Below, one piece after another: positions 34,636 through 42,194 of a stretch of DNA of 64,000 bases. This DNA comes from Nonomuraea soli (GTDB taxonomy: Bacteria > Actinomycetota > Actinomycetes > Streptosporangiales > Streptosporangiaceae). A program made the translations under genes and the position numbers. The notes under the pieces were generated by a model. The model worked only from the letters and a program-made list of their open reading frames with translations, was not told the DNA's origin and made no database searches. The first letter of the stretch is position 1, and each line of letters starts with the position of its first letter. Where the stretch lies: the NCBI RefSeq assembly GCF_013761175.1, contig NZ_JACDUR010000002.1, positions 372,001 through 436,000 on the forward strand, given 5' to 3'.

Positions 34636-36138
34636 GTGGACCGCAGATCCTTCCTGGCCGCCGCCTCGCTGCCCTTCGTCGTCGCTCCCACCACCGCGAA
34701 CCCGCGCGCTCTGGCCCGCGACCCCTTCACCCTGGGCGTCGCCTCAGGAGACCCGTCGGCCGACGGCTTCGTCCTGTGGACCCGCCTGGCGCTCGACCCG
34801 CTCGGCGTCAACGGCCGCGGCGCCATGCCCTCACGCGACCTCGACGTCTCCTGGCAGGTCGCCACCGACGAACGGTTCTCCCGCGTGGTCAGGTCGGGTA
34901 CGGCACAGGCCCGCTGGCACGACGCGCACAGCGTGCACGTCGAGCTGACCGGGCTGGAGCCGGGCCGGGAGTACTTCTACCGCTTCCGCGCCCAAGGCCA
35001 CGTGTCGCCCGCCGGCCGTACGAGAACCACACCCACGGGCCTGTCGCCCCTGCACTTCGCCGTCGCCGCCTGCGCGCACTACGAGCACGGCTACTACACC
35101 GCCTACCGGCGCCTGGCCGAGGAGGAACCCGACCTCGTCCTGCATCTGGGCGACTACATGTACGAATACGGGCCTTCCGGCTACACCGCCCTGGCCGGGC
35201 GGGTGCGCACCCACACGCCCGGCAAGTGCGCCACCCTGGCCGACTACCGGCTGCGGCACGCCCAGTACAAGAGCGACCCCGACCTGCAGCTCGCCCACGC
35301 CACCGCGCCATGGCTGGTCTCCTTCGACGACCACGAGCTGGAGAACAACTGGGCCGGGCCCGTCTCCAGCACCGGAGCGCCCGCCTTCGCCCGCCGCCGC
35401 GCCAACGCCTTCCGCGCCTACTACGAGAACATGCCGCTGCGGCGCGCCTCGCTGCAGGGCGCGGTGCTGCGCGTCAACCGGCGCGTCTCCTGGGGCGGGC
35501 TGGCCCGCTTCCACCTGCTCGACACCCGGCAGTTCCGCGACGACCAGGCGTGCCTCGACGGCGTGCGCGCCGGATGCGACGAGCGCCTGGCCGACACCCG
35601 CACCCTGCTCGGCGACGACCAGTGGTCGTGGCTGACGCAGGGCCTGGCCTCCTCCACCACCCAGTGGAACCTGCTCGGCCAGCAGATCCTCATGATGCAG
35701 CGCGACTACCGGCGCGGCCCGGGACGCGAGGTCAACCTCGACTCCTGGGACGGCTACGCCGCAGAACGCACCCGCCTGCTCGGCCTGCTGCGCGGCACCG
35801 CCAACCCCGTGGTGCTCACCGGCGACGCCCACATGCACCACGACGCCGAGCTGAAGCTCGACTTCGACGACCCCGATTCTCCCGCCGTCGCCCGCGAGCT
35901 GGTCGCCTCCTCGATCGCCAGCGACGGCGACGGCTACCGCGACCGGGCCTGGATCTCCGAGTCGCTGGCGGAAAACCCGCACATCGCCTTCATCGACCAG
36001 CGCCGCGGCTACCTCACCTGCCGGGTCGGCCCCACCGAGCTGTCGGCGCGCTTCCGCACGCTGGACCACATCTCGCGCCGGGGTGCGCCCGCCCGCACGG
36101 CGCACAGCGTCACCATCCCGGCCGCCCCGGCCCGATAA
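34636..36138 (+). CDS. phoD: PhoD-type alkaline phosphatase/phosphodiesterase, Tat-exported
   Basis: 500 aa secreted calcium/iron enzyme that releases phosphate from esters. The N-terminus MDRRSFLAAASLPFVVA is a twin-arginine signal. An N-terminal Fn3-like domain (FTLGVASGDPSADGFVLWTR onward) precedes the catalytic part: HLGDYMYEYG, SFDDHELENNW, NLLGQQILMMQRD and VVLTGDAHMHHDAEL contain the family's metal ligands. Length is typical. The start is GTG; a proper Shine-Dalgarno is not visible. Usually induced by phosphate starvation, but I see no clear PHO box. Confidence 0.92.
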   Translation: MDRRSFLAAASLPFVVAPTTANPRALARDPFTLGVASGDPSADGFVLWTRLALDPLGVNGRGAMPSRDLDVSWQVATDERFSRVVRSGTAQARWHDAHSVHVELTGLEPGREYFYRFRAQGHVSPAGRTRTTPTGLSPLHFAVAACAHYEHGYYTAYRRLAEEEPDLVLHLGDYMYEYGPSGYTALAGRVRTHTPGKCATLADYRLRHAQYKSDPDLQLAHATAPWLVSFDDHELENNWAGPVSSTGAPAFARRRANAFRAYYENMPLRRASLQGAVLRVNRRVSWGGLARFHLLDTRQFRDDQACLDGVRAGCDERLADTRTLLGDDQWSWLTQGLASSTTQWNLLGQQILMMQRDYRRGPGREVNLDSWDGYAAERTRLLGLLRGTANPVVLTGDAHMHHDAELKLDFDDPDSPAVARELVASSIASDGDGYRDRAWISESLAENPHIAFIDQRRGYLTCRVGPTELSARFRTLDHISRRGAPARTAHSVTIPAAPAR

Positions 36139-36179
36139 CGGTTTGCCCTGATCGGGGCGCGGATGCCACCATCTGCGCC

Positions 36180-37010
36180 ATGCCTGCCTTCACCGCGCCC
36201 GACGGCACCGTGCTCGCCTTCCGCGCCATCGGCGAGGGCGAACCCCTGATCTGCCTGCCGGGCGGCATGCAGGGCTCGGCCTATCTCGGCGACCTGGGTG
36301 GGCTGCGCGAACACCGGCGCCTCATCCTGCTCGACCCGCGCGGCACGGGAGAGTCGGGCACGCCGGACGACCCGGCCACCTACCGCTGCGACCGCATGGT
36401 CGGCGACGTCGAGGCGCTGCGCGAGCACCTGGGCCTCGACCGGTTCGACCTGCTCGCGCACTGCGCGGGGGCCAACCTGGCGGCCCTCTACCTGGGCAGG
36501 CATTCGGAGCGGGTGCGGCGGGCCGCCTTCATCACGCCCAGCACCATGGCCGCCGGGCTGTTCGCCACCGGCGACGACCGGCTGGAGCTGGCCAGGCTGC
36601 GCGCCCACGAACCCTGGTTCCCCGGAGCCTACGCCGCGCTGCGGGCCATCGTGGCGGGCGAGAGCGCCGACTTCACCGCCATCGACCCCTTCTTCTACGG
36701 CCGCTGGGACGACCGGGCCCGCGCCCACCTCGCCGCCCAGCAAGGACAGCGCAACGACGAGGCCGCCGCGACCTTCGGCGGCGAGGGCGCCTACGACCCC
36801 GAGGCCACGCGGGCCGCGCTCGGAGCCTTCACCGCCCCGGTGTTCGTGCTCGCGGCCGAGCACGACATGAACTCGCCGCCCGTCGTGGTCGCGCGCTTCG
36901 CCGCGCTCTTCCCCGCCGCCGGGCAGGCGCTCCAGCCCGGCGCCGGGCACTACCCGTGGGTCGACGACGCGGAGACGTTCGTGGCGACGGTCTCGGCCTT
37001 CCTGAGGTGA
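36180..37010 (+). CDS. Alpha/beta hydrolase with Cys in the nucleophile position
   Basis: 276 aa, canonical fold of the S33/epoxide-hydrolase type: oxyanion CLPGGMQG, strand LILLDPRGTGESG, nucleophile elbow LLAHCAGANLA, acid Asp229 in AEHDMNSPP and His257 in GAGHYPW. The elbow usually reads Gly-x-Ser-x-Gly; here Cys95 replaces Ser and Ala replaces both Gly. A Cys nucleophile is known from dienelactone hydrolase, so the protein may still be active, with different chemistry. The ATG at 36180 starts the conserved domain; upstream codons in frame overlap phoD. Convergent with the aldo-keto reductase, one nt apart. Confidence 0.85.
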   Translation: MPAFTAPDGTVLAFRAIGEGEPLICLPGGMQGSAYLGDLGGLREHRRLILLDPRGTGESGTPDDPATYRCDRMVGDVEALREHLGLDRFDLLAHCAGANLAALYLGRHSERVRRAAFITPSTMAAGLFATGDDRLELARLRAHEPWFPGAYAALRAIVAGESADFTAIDPFFYGRWDDRARAHLAAQQGQRNDEAAATFGGEGAYDPEATRAALGAFTAPVFVLAAEHDMNSPPVVVARFAALFPAAGQALQPGAGHYPWVDDAETFVATVSAFLR

Positions 37011-37011
37011 C

Positions 37012-37989
37012 TCACCAGCGGTCGTGCACCTGCGGCCTGATCAGCTCGTCGTAGACCTCGGACACCGCGCGCAGGACCTCCCCGGGCAGCGGGGCGAGCC
37101 CGGCCGCCGCCGCGTTGGCCCTGGCCTGGCCGGGGTTGCGGGCCCCCGGGATGACGACCGACACACCACGCTGGTCGAGGATCCAGCGCAGCGCGAACTG
37201 CGCCATCGTCGCACCCGGCGGCACCAGCGGCGCCAGCCGGCGCACCGCCTCCAGGCCGGTCGCGAAGTCGACGCCGGAGAAGGTCTCGCCGACGTCGAAC
37301 GACTCGCCATGGCGGTTGTAGGTGCGGTGGTCGTCGGGGCCGAACGTCGTCGACTCGTCGTAGCGGCCCGACAGCAGCCCGCTGGCCAGCGGGACCCGGG
37401 CGATGATGCCCGTCCCCGCCGCCTCGGCGGCCGGGAGCACCCGCTCCAGGGGCTTGAGCCGGAAGGCGTTGAGGATGATCTGCACGCTGGCGACACCCGG
37501 GCGGGCGATCGCGGTCAGCGCCTCGTCGGCCGTCTCCACGCTCACGCCGTAGGCCGCGATCCGCTTCTCGGCAACCAGGGTGTCGAGCGCGTCGAACACC
37601 GCGTCGCTGGAGTAGACCGGCGTGGGCGGGCAGTGCAGCTGCACCAGGTCGAGCGTGTCGACGCCGAGGTTGGCGCGCGAGCGGTCGTTCCAGGCGCGGA
37701 AGTTGTCCATGACGTAGTTCGCGGGCACCTGGGCGACGCGGCGGCCCATCTTGGTCGCCACCGTCAGATCCGGGTGTTCGCGCAGGAACCGGCCGACGAT
37801 CTGCTCGCTCCTGCCGTCGCCGTACACGTCGGCGGTGTCGATGAAACTCACCCCGGCCTCGACGGCGGCCTCCAGCGTGGCGCGGGCCTCGGCCTCGCTC
37901 ACCTCGCCCCAGTCGGCTCCGAGCTGCCAGGCTCCCAGTCCCACGACACCGACCCGGCGGCCGGTCTTGCCCAATACGCGCTGCTCCAT
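37012..37989 (-). CDS. Aldo-keto reductase
   Basis: NADPH-dependent oxidoreductase, 325 aa, TIM barrel. The catalytic tetrad is complete: Asp51 and Tyr56 in DTADVYG, Lys80 in ATKMG and His119 in LVQLHCPP. The C-terminal VVIPGARNPGQARANAAAAG is the cofactor-phosphate binding segment. It lies 10 nt after the XRE regulator gene, but has its own leaderless -10 box (TAGCCT, seven nt before ATG) that contains the regulator's stop codon. Substrate is probably an aldehyde or ketone metabolite; not specified by sequence. Confidence 0.93.
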   Translation of the reverse strand: MEQRVLGKTGRRVGVVGLGAWQLGADWGEVSEAEARATLEAAVEAGVSFIDTADVYGDGRSEQIVGRFLREHPDLTVATKMGRRVAQVPANYVMDNFRAWNDRSRANLGVDTLDLVQLHCPPTPVYSSDAVFDALDTLVAEKRIAAYGVSVETADEALTAIARPGVASVQIILNAFRLKPLERVLPAAEAAGTGIIARVPLASGLLSGRYDESTTFGPDDHRTYNRHGESFDVGETFSGVDFATGLEAVRRLAPLVPPGATMAQFALRWILDQRGVSVVIPGARNPGQARANAAAAGLAPLPGEVLRAVSEVYDELIRPQVHDRW

Positions 37990-37996
37990 GACGCCG

Positions 37997-38002
37997 AGGC
38001 TA
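37997..38002 (-). promoter_or_regulatory. -10 box of leaderless aldo-keto reductase transcript
   Basis: TAGCCT on the minus strand; seven nt to the ATG at 37989. Its TAG is the XRE gene's stop codon. Confidence 0.5.
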
Positions 38003-38413
38003 CCGCTCGGCCGGATGCGCGAGGATCAGCACCACCGCGTCGAGCAGCCGCTGCCAGTCGGCGTCGTCGAGCTCGCGCGGGATCGCGCGGGCCGCTCCCG
38101 CCAGGGCCTCCACCAGGACGGCGCGGCGCTGCTCACCCAGCCTGGCCACCTCCCGCTCGAAGCGGGCACTGCGAAAGAACCGCGGCGAGGGCTCCCTGGG
38201 CTCGTCGTCGTCATCTCCGAAGGTGACGCTCAGCCGGGCCCCGAGCGACTCGGCCAGCCTGGCCAGGGCCGACAGCGTCGGATTGCCCCGGCCGTTCTCC
38301 AGATTCGCCACATACGGCACCGACAACCCGGCGTCCGTCGCCACCGAGGCGACCGTGCGTCCCTGGGCGGCGCGACGGCGGCGCAGCTCGCGACCGAGCG
38401 TGACCTGATCCAT
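38000..38413 (-). CDS. XRE-family transcriptional regulator
   Basis: 137 aa. N-terminal Cro/CI helix-turn-helix (residues about 6-60): LGRELRRRRAAQGRTVASVA, then GLSVPYVANLENGRGNPTLS with the recognition helix. The C-terminal 70 residues are helical, contain an acidic GDDDDEP stretch and end with DWQRLLDAVVLIL; no ligand domain is recognised. Divergent from the MFS gene, with two similar 16-bp direct repeats between them that are probably its operators. It would then control the pump, itself and, by read-through, the aldo-keto reductase. Confidence 0.88.
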   Translation of the reverse strand: MDQVTLGRELRRRRAAQGRTVASVATDAGLSVPYVANLENGRGNPTLSALARLAESLGARLSVTFGDDDDEPREPSPRFFRSARFEREVARLGEQRRAVLVEALAGAARAIPRELDDADWQRLLDAVVLILAHPAER

Positions 38414-38417
38414 GGAG

Positions 38418-38462
38418 CTATCTTGACAGAATAATACTGATGATGGCTATCTTCTGAGAATA
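38418..38462. promoter_or_regulatory. Two 16-bp direct repeats (probable operators) in the XRE/MFS intergenic region
   Basis: CTATCTTGACAGAATA (38418-38433) and CTATCTTCTGAGAATA (38447-38462) match at 13 of 16 positions, centres 29 bp apart. Each is itself a near-palindrome TATCTTnnnAGAATA. The first includes TTGACA, the second TATCTT, which could be -35 and -10 (19-nt spacer) of the MFS promoter. AT-rich in an otherwise GC-rich region. Confidence 0.6.
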
Positions 38463-39754
38463 TGATCCAGGTTCTCCGCATCCCGGACTTCCGCCTGCTG
38501 TGGCTGGCCCGCACCGCGACCGCCTTCGGCGCGGGGCTGCTGGTCATCGCCGTCCCCGCCCACGTGCACAGCCTCACCGGCTCCGTCACCGCCACCGGCC
38601 TGACCCTGGCGGTGGAGAACCTGCCGATCCTGCTGCTGGGGCCGCTCGCCGGGTCGCTCGCCGACCGGTGGGACCGCAGGCGGCTGATGATCGGAGCCGA
38701 CCTGCTCCACGCGGCGGCCATCGCCTCGCTGCCGCTGGCCTCCGGCGCCCAGCGGCTGTGGATCGTATACGCCGCCGTGCTCGTCCAGGGCGCGGCGGCC
38801 ACCGCCTTCCGTCCCGCGGCCCAGGCGCACCTGCCCTCGGTGGTGGGGGAGGGGGCGATGCTCCCGCGGGCGAACGCGCTGAGCGCCTTCACGGCGGGGG
38901 TGGTCGGGCTGGTCTCCGCGCCCGTCGGCGGCCTGCTCGCCGCCCGGGGGAACCTGGAGGCGGTCGTGGCGGTCTCGGTCGCGGCGAGCCTGCTGTCGGC
39001 CGCGGCCATCGCCCGCACCCGCACCCCTTCGGCCCGGCCCCTCGACCGGCCCCTTGATCGGCCACCCAGGCCGTCTCGTTTCCACCTGCCCCGCCCCGCC
39101 CGGGTGCTGCTGGCGTCCCACACCCTCTACCTGTTCGCCAACGCGGCACTCACCGCCCTGCTCGTCCCCTTCGCCCTCGCCCGCCTGGGCGGCACCACCG
39201 AGCTCGGCTACCTGCTGTCGGCCCTCGGCCTGGGCTTCCTCGTCGGCGCCCCGATCAGCGCGAGACTCGTCGAGCGCTTCCCCGCCCGCCCCCTGATCGC
39301 CACCGCCCAGGCCCTGGTCGCCCTGGCCTTCCTCGCCATGGTCAACGGCCCGGCGATCGCCGCCGCCTTCCTGGTCGGCGTGCCGGGAGCCCTCGTGCCC
39401 GTGGCGCTGTACACCTGGCTGCAGCGCACCACCGCGGCCGGCCTGCTCGGCAGGGTCAGCTCGGCGTTCCTCACCGCCGACGCCGCAGCCGCGGTGCTCG
39501 GCGCGATCGCCGGGCCGGCGCTGGCCGGGGCGGCGGGCCTGCCCGTCGCCCTGAACGCCGCCTGCGCGGTCGCCATGCTGGCGGCCCTGATCACCTGTTC
39601 ACGAGAACGCGAACCCGTACAGCCCGGCCCCGCTGGACAACCTCCTGGCCTGACCGGGGCGCAGGCCGGGGAAGGCGCCGGGCCTGCGTGCCCCCGGCAC
39701 GATGGTCACGACCCCACGTCCGGGTGCGGCCACGACCAGCGCGTACACGGGTGA
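38462..39754 (+). CDS. MFS transporter (12-helix type)
   Basis: 430 aa. Two bundles of six helices, with the MFS loop motif GSLADRWDRRRLMIGAD after helix 2 and a central basic loop (residues about 185-205). The family is that of drug or metabolite efflux proteins with substrate unknown. The last 52 codons after LAALITCSREREP form a hydrophilic, Pro/Gly/His-rich tail that lies fully antisense to the 3' end of the FG-GAP gene (156 bp); it looks like read-through past a lost stop rather than a domain. The start at 38462 lies inside the second operator repeat and lacks a ribosome site. Confidence 0.87.
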   Translation: MIQVLRIPDFRLLWLARTATAFGAGLLVIAVPAHVHSLTGSVTATGLTLAVENLPILLLGPLAGSLADRWDRRRLMIGADLLHAAAIASLPLASGAQRLWIVYAAVLVQGAAATAFRPAAQAHLPSVVGEGAMLPRANALSAFTAGVVGLVSAPVGGLLAARGNLEAVVAVSVAASLLSAAAIARTRTPSARPLDRPLDRPPRPSRFHLPRPARVLLASHTLYLFANAALTALLVPFALARLGGTTELGYLLSALGLGFLVGAPISARLVERFPARPLIATAQALVALAFLAMVNGPAIAAAFLVGVPGALVPVALYTWLQRTTAAGLLGRVSSAFLTADAAAAVLGAIAGPALAGAAGLPVALNAACAVAMLAALITCSREREPVQPGPAGQPPGLTGAQAGEGAGPACPRHDGHDPTSGCGHDQRVHG

Positions 39755-40813
39755 GGCCGCGCTCAGCGCCCGATGGCGCGAGCCCGCGCGCAGCGCAGAC
39801 AACGAGGCGCCGAAATCGCGTCCCGACCCCTTGATGAGCAGATTGCCGCGCCGGGTGAGCCCGCCCGAGCGGGTCCCGGCCAGCACCTGCACGGCGCTCT
39901 CGCCCGGCACGCCGACGGCCAGCTCGTCGTCGCCGTCGCCGTTGAAGTCCGCGGCGACCAGGGAGCTGCCGAACCGGTCGAAGTAGCGCGGCTTGCCGTC
40001 GAGGGCGTTCTGCGACCAGGCCTCGGCGCGTCGCGACGACAGGCCGCGCCGCGTGCCGTACAGGACGTGGACCATGCCGTCGCCGTAGTCGAGGGCCCGC
40101 TGGTTGGCGGTCAGGCCCTCACCGGGCGAGCCGACGGCCAGGTCGGCGCGGCCGTCGGCGTTGAAGTCGCCGCTGGTGAGCGCCGCTCCGAAGGAGTCCC
40201 ACTTCTCCGCCTCGCCCTTGAGGCCCGGGCTGTCCTGGGTGAGGAGCGAGGCACGGCGCGCGCGGACGTCGATCACGGTGACCGAGCCCTGGCCGTCGAG
40301 CACCACGCTGTCGGCGGGGGCGCCCACGACGAGCTCGGCGCGTCCGTCTCCGTCGAAGTCGCCGCCGGTCAGGGCTGCGCCCCACTGGTCGGTGATCCGT
40401 CCGGCCTGGCCGATCCAGCGGGTGTCCTGGGTGAGCTTCTTCGCGCCGCGCGTGCCGTACAGGAAGACCGCGCCGCCGCGGCCGTGCGTGGGCGCGCCGA
40501 TGGCCAGCTCGTCGGCGCGGTCGCCGTCGAAGTCACCCACCGCGAGGGCCGAGCCGAACGAGTCGCCCGTCTCGGCCTCGCCGGTGACGCCGGGGGAGTC
40601 CTGCGTGAGCTTGTCGGTGCGGCCGGAGCCGTACAGGACCGTGACGGCGCCGGCGCGCGTGCGGCCGGACACCTCCTCGTACGGCGCGGCGACCGCGAGG
40701 TCGGCGCGCCCGTCTCCGTCGAAGTCGTGCGGCAGCCCCGAGCAGGCTCGGGCATCGGTGACAGGCGAGGTCAGGACGGCGGCGGCGAGCAGGGCGGCAA
40801 CTGATGCGCTCAT
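39599..40813 (-). CDS. Secreted FG-GAP (integrin-like) repeat protein
   Basis: 404 aa. Short signal peptide (MSASVAALLAAAVLTSPVTD ARA region), then about six FG-GAP blades. Each has a calcium-binding DFDGDGRADL-type loop (DFDGDGRADLAVAAP, DFDGDRADELAIGAP, DFDGDGRAELVVGAP, DFNADGRADLAVGSP, DFNGDGDDELAVGVP) and an LTQDSPG linker. Predicted extracellular beta-propeller, role unknown; adhesion or polysaccharide binding are typical guesses. No enzyme motif. Its 3' end overlaps the MFS tail on the other strand. The start lacks a strong ribosome site. Confidence 0.88.
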   Translation of the reverse strand: MSASVAALLAAAVLTSPVTDARACSGLPHDFDGDGRADLAVAAPYEEVSGRTRAGAVTVLYGSGRTDKLTQDSPGVTGEAETGDSFGSALAVGDFDGDRADELAIGAPTHGRGGAVFLYGTRGAKKLTQDTRWIGQAGRITDQWGAALTGGDFDGDGRAELVVGAPADSVVLDGQGSVTVIDVRARRASLLTQDSPGLKGEAEKWDSFGAALTSGDFNADGRADLAVGSPGEGLTANQRALDYGDGMVHVLYGTRRGLSSRRAEAWSQNALDGKPRYFDRFGSSLVAADFNGDGDDELAVGVPGESAVQVLAGTRSGGLTRRGNLLIKGSGRDFGASLSALRAGSRHRALSAASPVYALVVAAPGRGVVTIVPGARRPGAFPGLRPGQARRLSSGAGLYGFAFS

Positions 40814-40868
40814 GTCCCGGAGGATTCCCGCCGACCCCGAACCAGGCGTTAACCATCAGGGAACGTGC

Positions 40869-40874
40869 CAGGAT
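40869..40874 (+). promoter_or_regulatory. Possible -10 box of leaderless P450 gene
   Basis: CAGGAT, six nt, GTG start at 40881. First base deviates from T. Confidence 0.35.
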
Positions 40875-40880
40875 AGGCGG

Positions 40881-42101
40881 GTGGACATCGACCTCGCGGA
40901 CCTCTCTTTCTGGCGCAAACCGCTCAAGGAGCGCTACGAGGCGTTCGCGCGGCTGCGCCAGCTCGACAAGCCCGTGTTCTTCCCCGAGAAGAAGGTCCCC
41001 CTGCTGCGTTCCGGCAGCGGCTTCTACGCCCTGGTCCGCCACGCCGACGTCGTGGAGGCCAGCCGCAACGCCAAGGTCTTCTCCAGCGAGCCCGCGGTGA
41101 CCAACCCCGAGCCGCCCGGCTGGGTGAAGTACGTCTTCGGCGAGTCGATGGTCAACATGGACGACCCCCGCCACGCCAGGCTGCGCAGGATCGTCTCGCG
41201 TGCCTTCAGCCCGCGCATGCTCGCCAACCTGCAGGGCGACATCGAGGCGGCCTGCGCGAGGATCGTCGACGACCTGGCGCCCGGAGACTTCGTCGGCCAG
41301 GTGGCGGCCAAGCTCCCGATCCACGTCATCTGCGACATGATGGGCATCCCGGACGCCGAGCGCGCACGCGTGCACAAGCACGTCGACGTCTCCACCGCCT
41401 ACAGCGGCATCCGTCCCAGCTTCTTCCGTAGCCTGACCATGGCCGGGCAGAACGTGCTGGCGCTGCTGGCCCTGCAGCGGCTGGTGATCAGGCTCGGCCA
41501 CGAGCGCACCGGCAACCCCGGCTCCGACCTGGTCACCGCGCTCGTCACCGCCAACCCCGACGGCGAGAGGCTGACCGACCGCGAGCTCGGCTCGTTCTTC
41601 TCGCTGCTGCTGGTGGCGGGCAACGAGACGGCGCGCAACACCATGGCCCACGGCATCAAGCTGCTCACCGACAACCCCGCCCAGCGCGAGCTGCTGACGA
41701 GCGACTTCGACGCGCACATCGGCAACACCATCGAGGAGATGGTGCGCTTCGTCTCGCCGATCATGCAGTTCCGCCGTACGGTCACCGACGACTACGAGCT
41801 CAACGGGCTGGAGCTGAAGAAGGGCGACAAGGTGGTGCTCTTCTACGGCTCGGCCAACCGCGACGAGGCGGTCTTCCCCGACCCCGACAGCTTCGACATC
41901 ACCCGCGACACCAAGCCGCACGTCGGCTTCGGCGGTCCGGGGCCGCACTTCTGCCTGGGCGCGAACCTGGCCCGCCAGGAGCTGCGCACGATGTTCCGCG
42001 AGCTGCTCACCCGCCTGCCTGACATCAGGGCCGTGGGGGAGCCCGAGCTGCTGGTGTCGAACTTCGACAACAGCGTGCGGCGCCAGGCGTTCACGTTCTA
42101 G
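40881..42101 (+). CDS. Cytochrome P450 (CYP124/125/142-like)
   Basis: 406 aa. Heme ligand Cys358 in FGGPGPHFCLGANLARQEL, ExxR in EEMVRFV, and oxygen-activation helix LLVAGNETARNTMAHG, whose Gly-Asn-Glu-Thr replaces the common Gly-His-Glu-Thr. The Gly-Asn form and the NARQE/LVSNF ending are typical of actinobacterial CYP124, CYP125 and CYP142-like enzymes, which hydroxylate sterols or branched lipids. The substrate here is not known and no sterol gene is nearby. The GTG start is supported by a -10-like box and by sequence start of the family; upstream codons are antisense to the FG-GAP gene. Confidence 0.9.
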   Translation: MDIDLADLSFWRKPLKERYEAFARLRQLDKPVFFPEKKVPLLRSGSGFYALVRHADVVEASRNAKVFSSEPAVTNPEPPGWVKYVFGESMVNMDDPRHARLRRIVSRAFSPRMLANLQGDIEAACARIVDDLAPGDFVGQVAAKLPIHVICDMMGIPDAERARVHKHVDVSTAYSGIRPSFFRSLTMAGQNVLALLALQRLVIRLGHERTGNPGSDLVTALVTANPDGERLTDRELGSFFSLLLVAGNETARNTMAHGIKLLTDNPAQRELLTSDFDAHIGNTIEEMVRFVSPIMQFRRTVTDDYELNGLELKKGDKVVLFYGSANRDEAVFPDPDSFDITRDTKPHVGFGGPGPHFCLGANLARQELRTMFRELLTRLPDIRAVGEPELLVSNFDNSVRRQAFTF

Positions 42102-42134
42102 CCATGGCCAGGGACACGGCTTGATAACGCACTC

Positions 42135-42163
42135 TTGTCAGTAATATTTCACATTACTATGTT
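42135..42163 (+). promoter_or_regulatory. Promoter of the second peptide-importer operon
   Basis: TTGTCA (42135-42140), 17-nt spacer, TATGTT (42158-42163). Transcription start near 42170, about 25 nt before the SBP ATG. Confidence 0.65.
42140..42158. promoter_or_regulatory. Probable operator between -35 and -10 of the importer promoter
   Basis: Inverted repeat AGTAAT-7 nt-ATTACT that exactly fills the spacer between the two promoter boxes. Bound protein would shut the operon. Regulator unknown. Confidence 0.5.
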
Positions 42164-42165
42164 AC

Positions 42166-42194
42166 GTGTCACCCAACCGCTTATGGAGTGACAC
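42166..42194 (+). promoter_or_regulatory. Inverted repeat around the ribosome binding site of the importer SBP
   Basis: GTGTCAC (42166-42172) pairs with GTGACAC (42188-42194), enclosing GGAG and ending directly at the ATG. As RNA it could hide the ribosome site; as DNA it could be an operator. Confidence 0.4.

Noticed and set aside
34584..34636. TTGACG in the hairpin as -35 of phoD
   Set aside because: No -10 box at a fitting distance; the 12-bp stem is better explained as a terminator of the upstream operon.
14950..42101. P450s, ABC exporter, MFS pumps and regulators as a natural-product cluster
   Set aside because: They are scattered among housekeeping genes, and no PKS, NRPS, terpene, RiPP or carrier-protein gene is present.
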